Source: Candidatus Omnitrophota bacterium (GTDB taxonomy: Bacteria; Omnitrophota; Omnitrophia; Omnitrophales; Aquincolibacteriaceae). From it: a stretch of 36,011 nt of DNA. Positions 35,915 through 36,011 of this stretch are shown one piece after another. The stretch spans positions 1-36,011 of the forward strand of contig JACPXM010000004.1 of the NCBI GenBank assembly GCA_016196545.1, given 5' to 3'. Position 1 is the first letter of the stretch; every line of letters starts with the position of its first letter. The translations under genes and the position numbers were made by a program. The notes under the pieces were generated by a model. The model saw only the letters and a list, made by a program, of their open reading frames with translations, did no database searches and was not told the origin of the DNA.

Positions 35915-35960
35915 TGTAAACTATGTGCTCAGAATGATCTGTAAACCATGTGCCCGGAAT
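35915..35960. repeat. Tandem repeat at the outer end of the IS remnant
   Basis: Two 21-bp copies, 35915-35935 and 35940-35960, period 25, differ at three positions; each reads TGTAAACYATGTGC and ends GGAAT or AGAAT. They lie 34-79 bp upstream of the transposase start, the usual position of the terminal transposase-binding sites of this IS type. Confidence 0.6.
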
Positions 35961-35969
35961 ATACCGAAA

Positions 35970-36011
35970 TGGTCGGGGCGGCAGGATTTGAACCTGCGAC
36001 CGCACGCACCC
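35970..36011 (-). tRNA. tRNA-Pro, 3' part, cut by window end
   Basis: Read on the minus strand, the window end gives the 3' half of a tRNA: an anticodon-stem strand (GCGTG), a 5-nt variable loop (CGGTC), a T arm GCAGG-TTCAAAT-CCTGC, acceptor CGCCCCG, discriminator A and an encoded CCA. The two bases visible from the anticodon are GG, followed by G37. The acceptor ends in G72, implying C1, with A73. NGG anticodon, G37, C1-G72 and A73 all point to proline. The 5' part and anticodon base 34 are outside the window. Confidence 0.88.

Noticed and set aside
1-36011. CRISPR arrays, riboswitches and rRNA
   Set aside because: No regularly spaced repeats were seen, and no riboswitch or rRNA consensus was recognised by eye in the few intergenic regions.

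Overview
The window looks like a chromosomal segment of a Gram-negative bacterium with a full outer-membrane and lipoprotein apparatus: a BamD-like TPR protein, an LptE-like lipoprotein, Lnt, SecA and MurJ. A BamD-like protein with a YWVWSPESGK motif after the signal peptide and a very long coiled-coil tail, together with a short UvrC, suggests Candidatus Omnitrophota or a related PVC-type lineage. That assignment is inference from recalled family resemblance, not a database search.

Layout. Positions 211-4857 (+) carry an envelope and replication group: BamD-like protein, LptE-like protein and DNA polymerase III delta, behind a good sigma70-type promoter whose -10 lies in a palindrome. rpsT (S20) is on the minus strand at 4881-5144, back to back with murJ; the start codons are 18 bp apart and the rpsT promoter lies inside murJ. 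Positions 5163-13618 (+) hold a tight housekeeping operon, murJ-uvrC-prfB-secA-lnt, in which prfB needs its programmed +1 frameshift. A small lipoprotein and an aldo/keto reductase follow (13642-14972).

Positions 14984-25385 are the most interesting part: a compact type II fatty-acid/polyketide-like cluster. It has a FabL-type enoyl reductase (-), a methyltransferase, a hotdog dehydratase, an unusual ACP with an insertion, an AcpS-type phosphopantetheinyl transferase, a second hotdog dehydratase, a ketosynthase homologue that has lost its active-site Cys and one His (chain-length-factor-like), an intact ketosynthase, an NAD-binding_4 thioester/fatty-acyl reductase, a GT2 glycosyltransferase (-) and an MMPL/RND exporter. 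The parts list could build a chain on a dedicated ACP, release it reductively, glycosylate it and export it. This recalls aryl-polyene clusters in its KS/CLF pair, two dehydratases and MMPL exporter, and cyanobacterial heterocyst-glycolipid clusters in its reductase, PPTase and glycosyltransferase, but matches neither.

Positions 25382-30308 (-) encode an unrecognised exported protein, a secreted degenerate SNase-like/TPR protein and a large hybrid histidine kinase; the last two overlap by 4 bp. Positions 30554-34963 (+) hold a YccA/Bax-inhibitor-like membrane protein and then the oxidative pentose phosphate operon gnd-zwf-pgl. A YjbQ-family gene follows. The right edge has a possible 51-codon ORF, an IS481-like transposase remnant with end-like repeats, and the 3' part of a tRNA-Pro gene cut by the window end.
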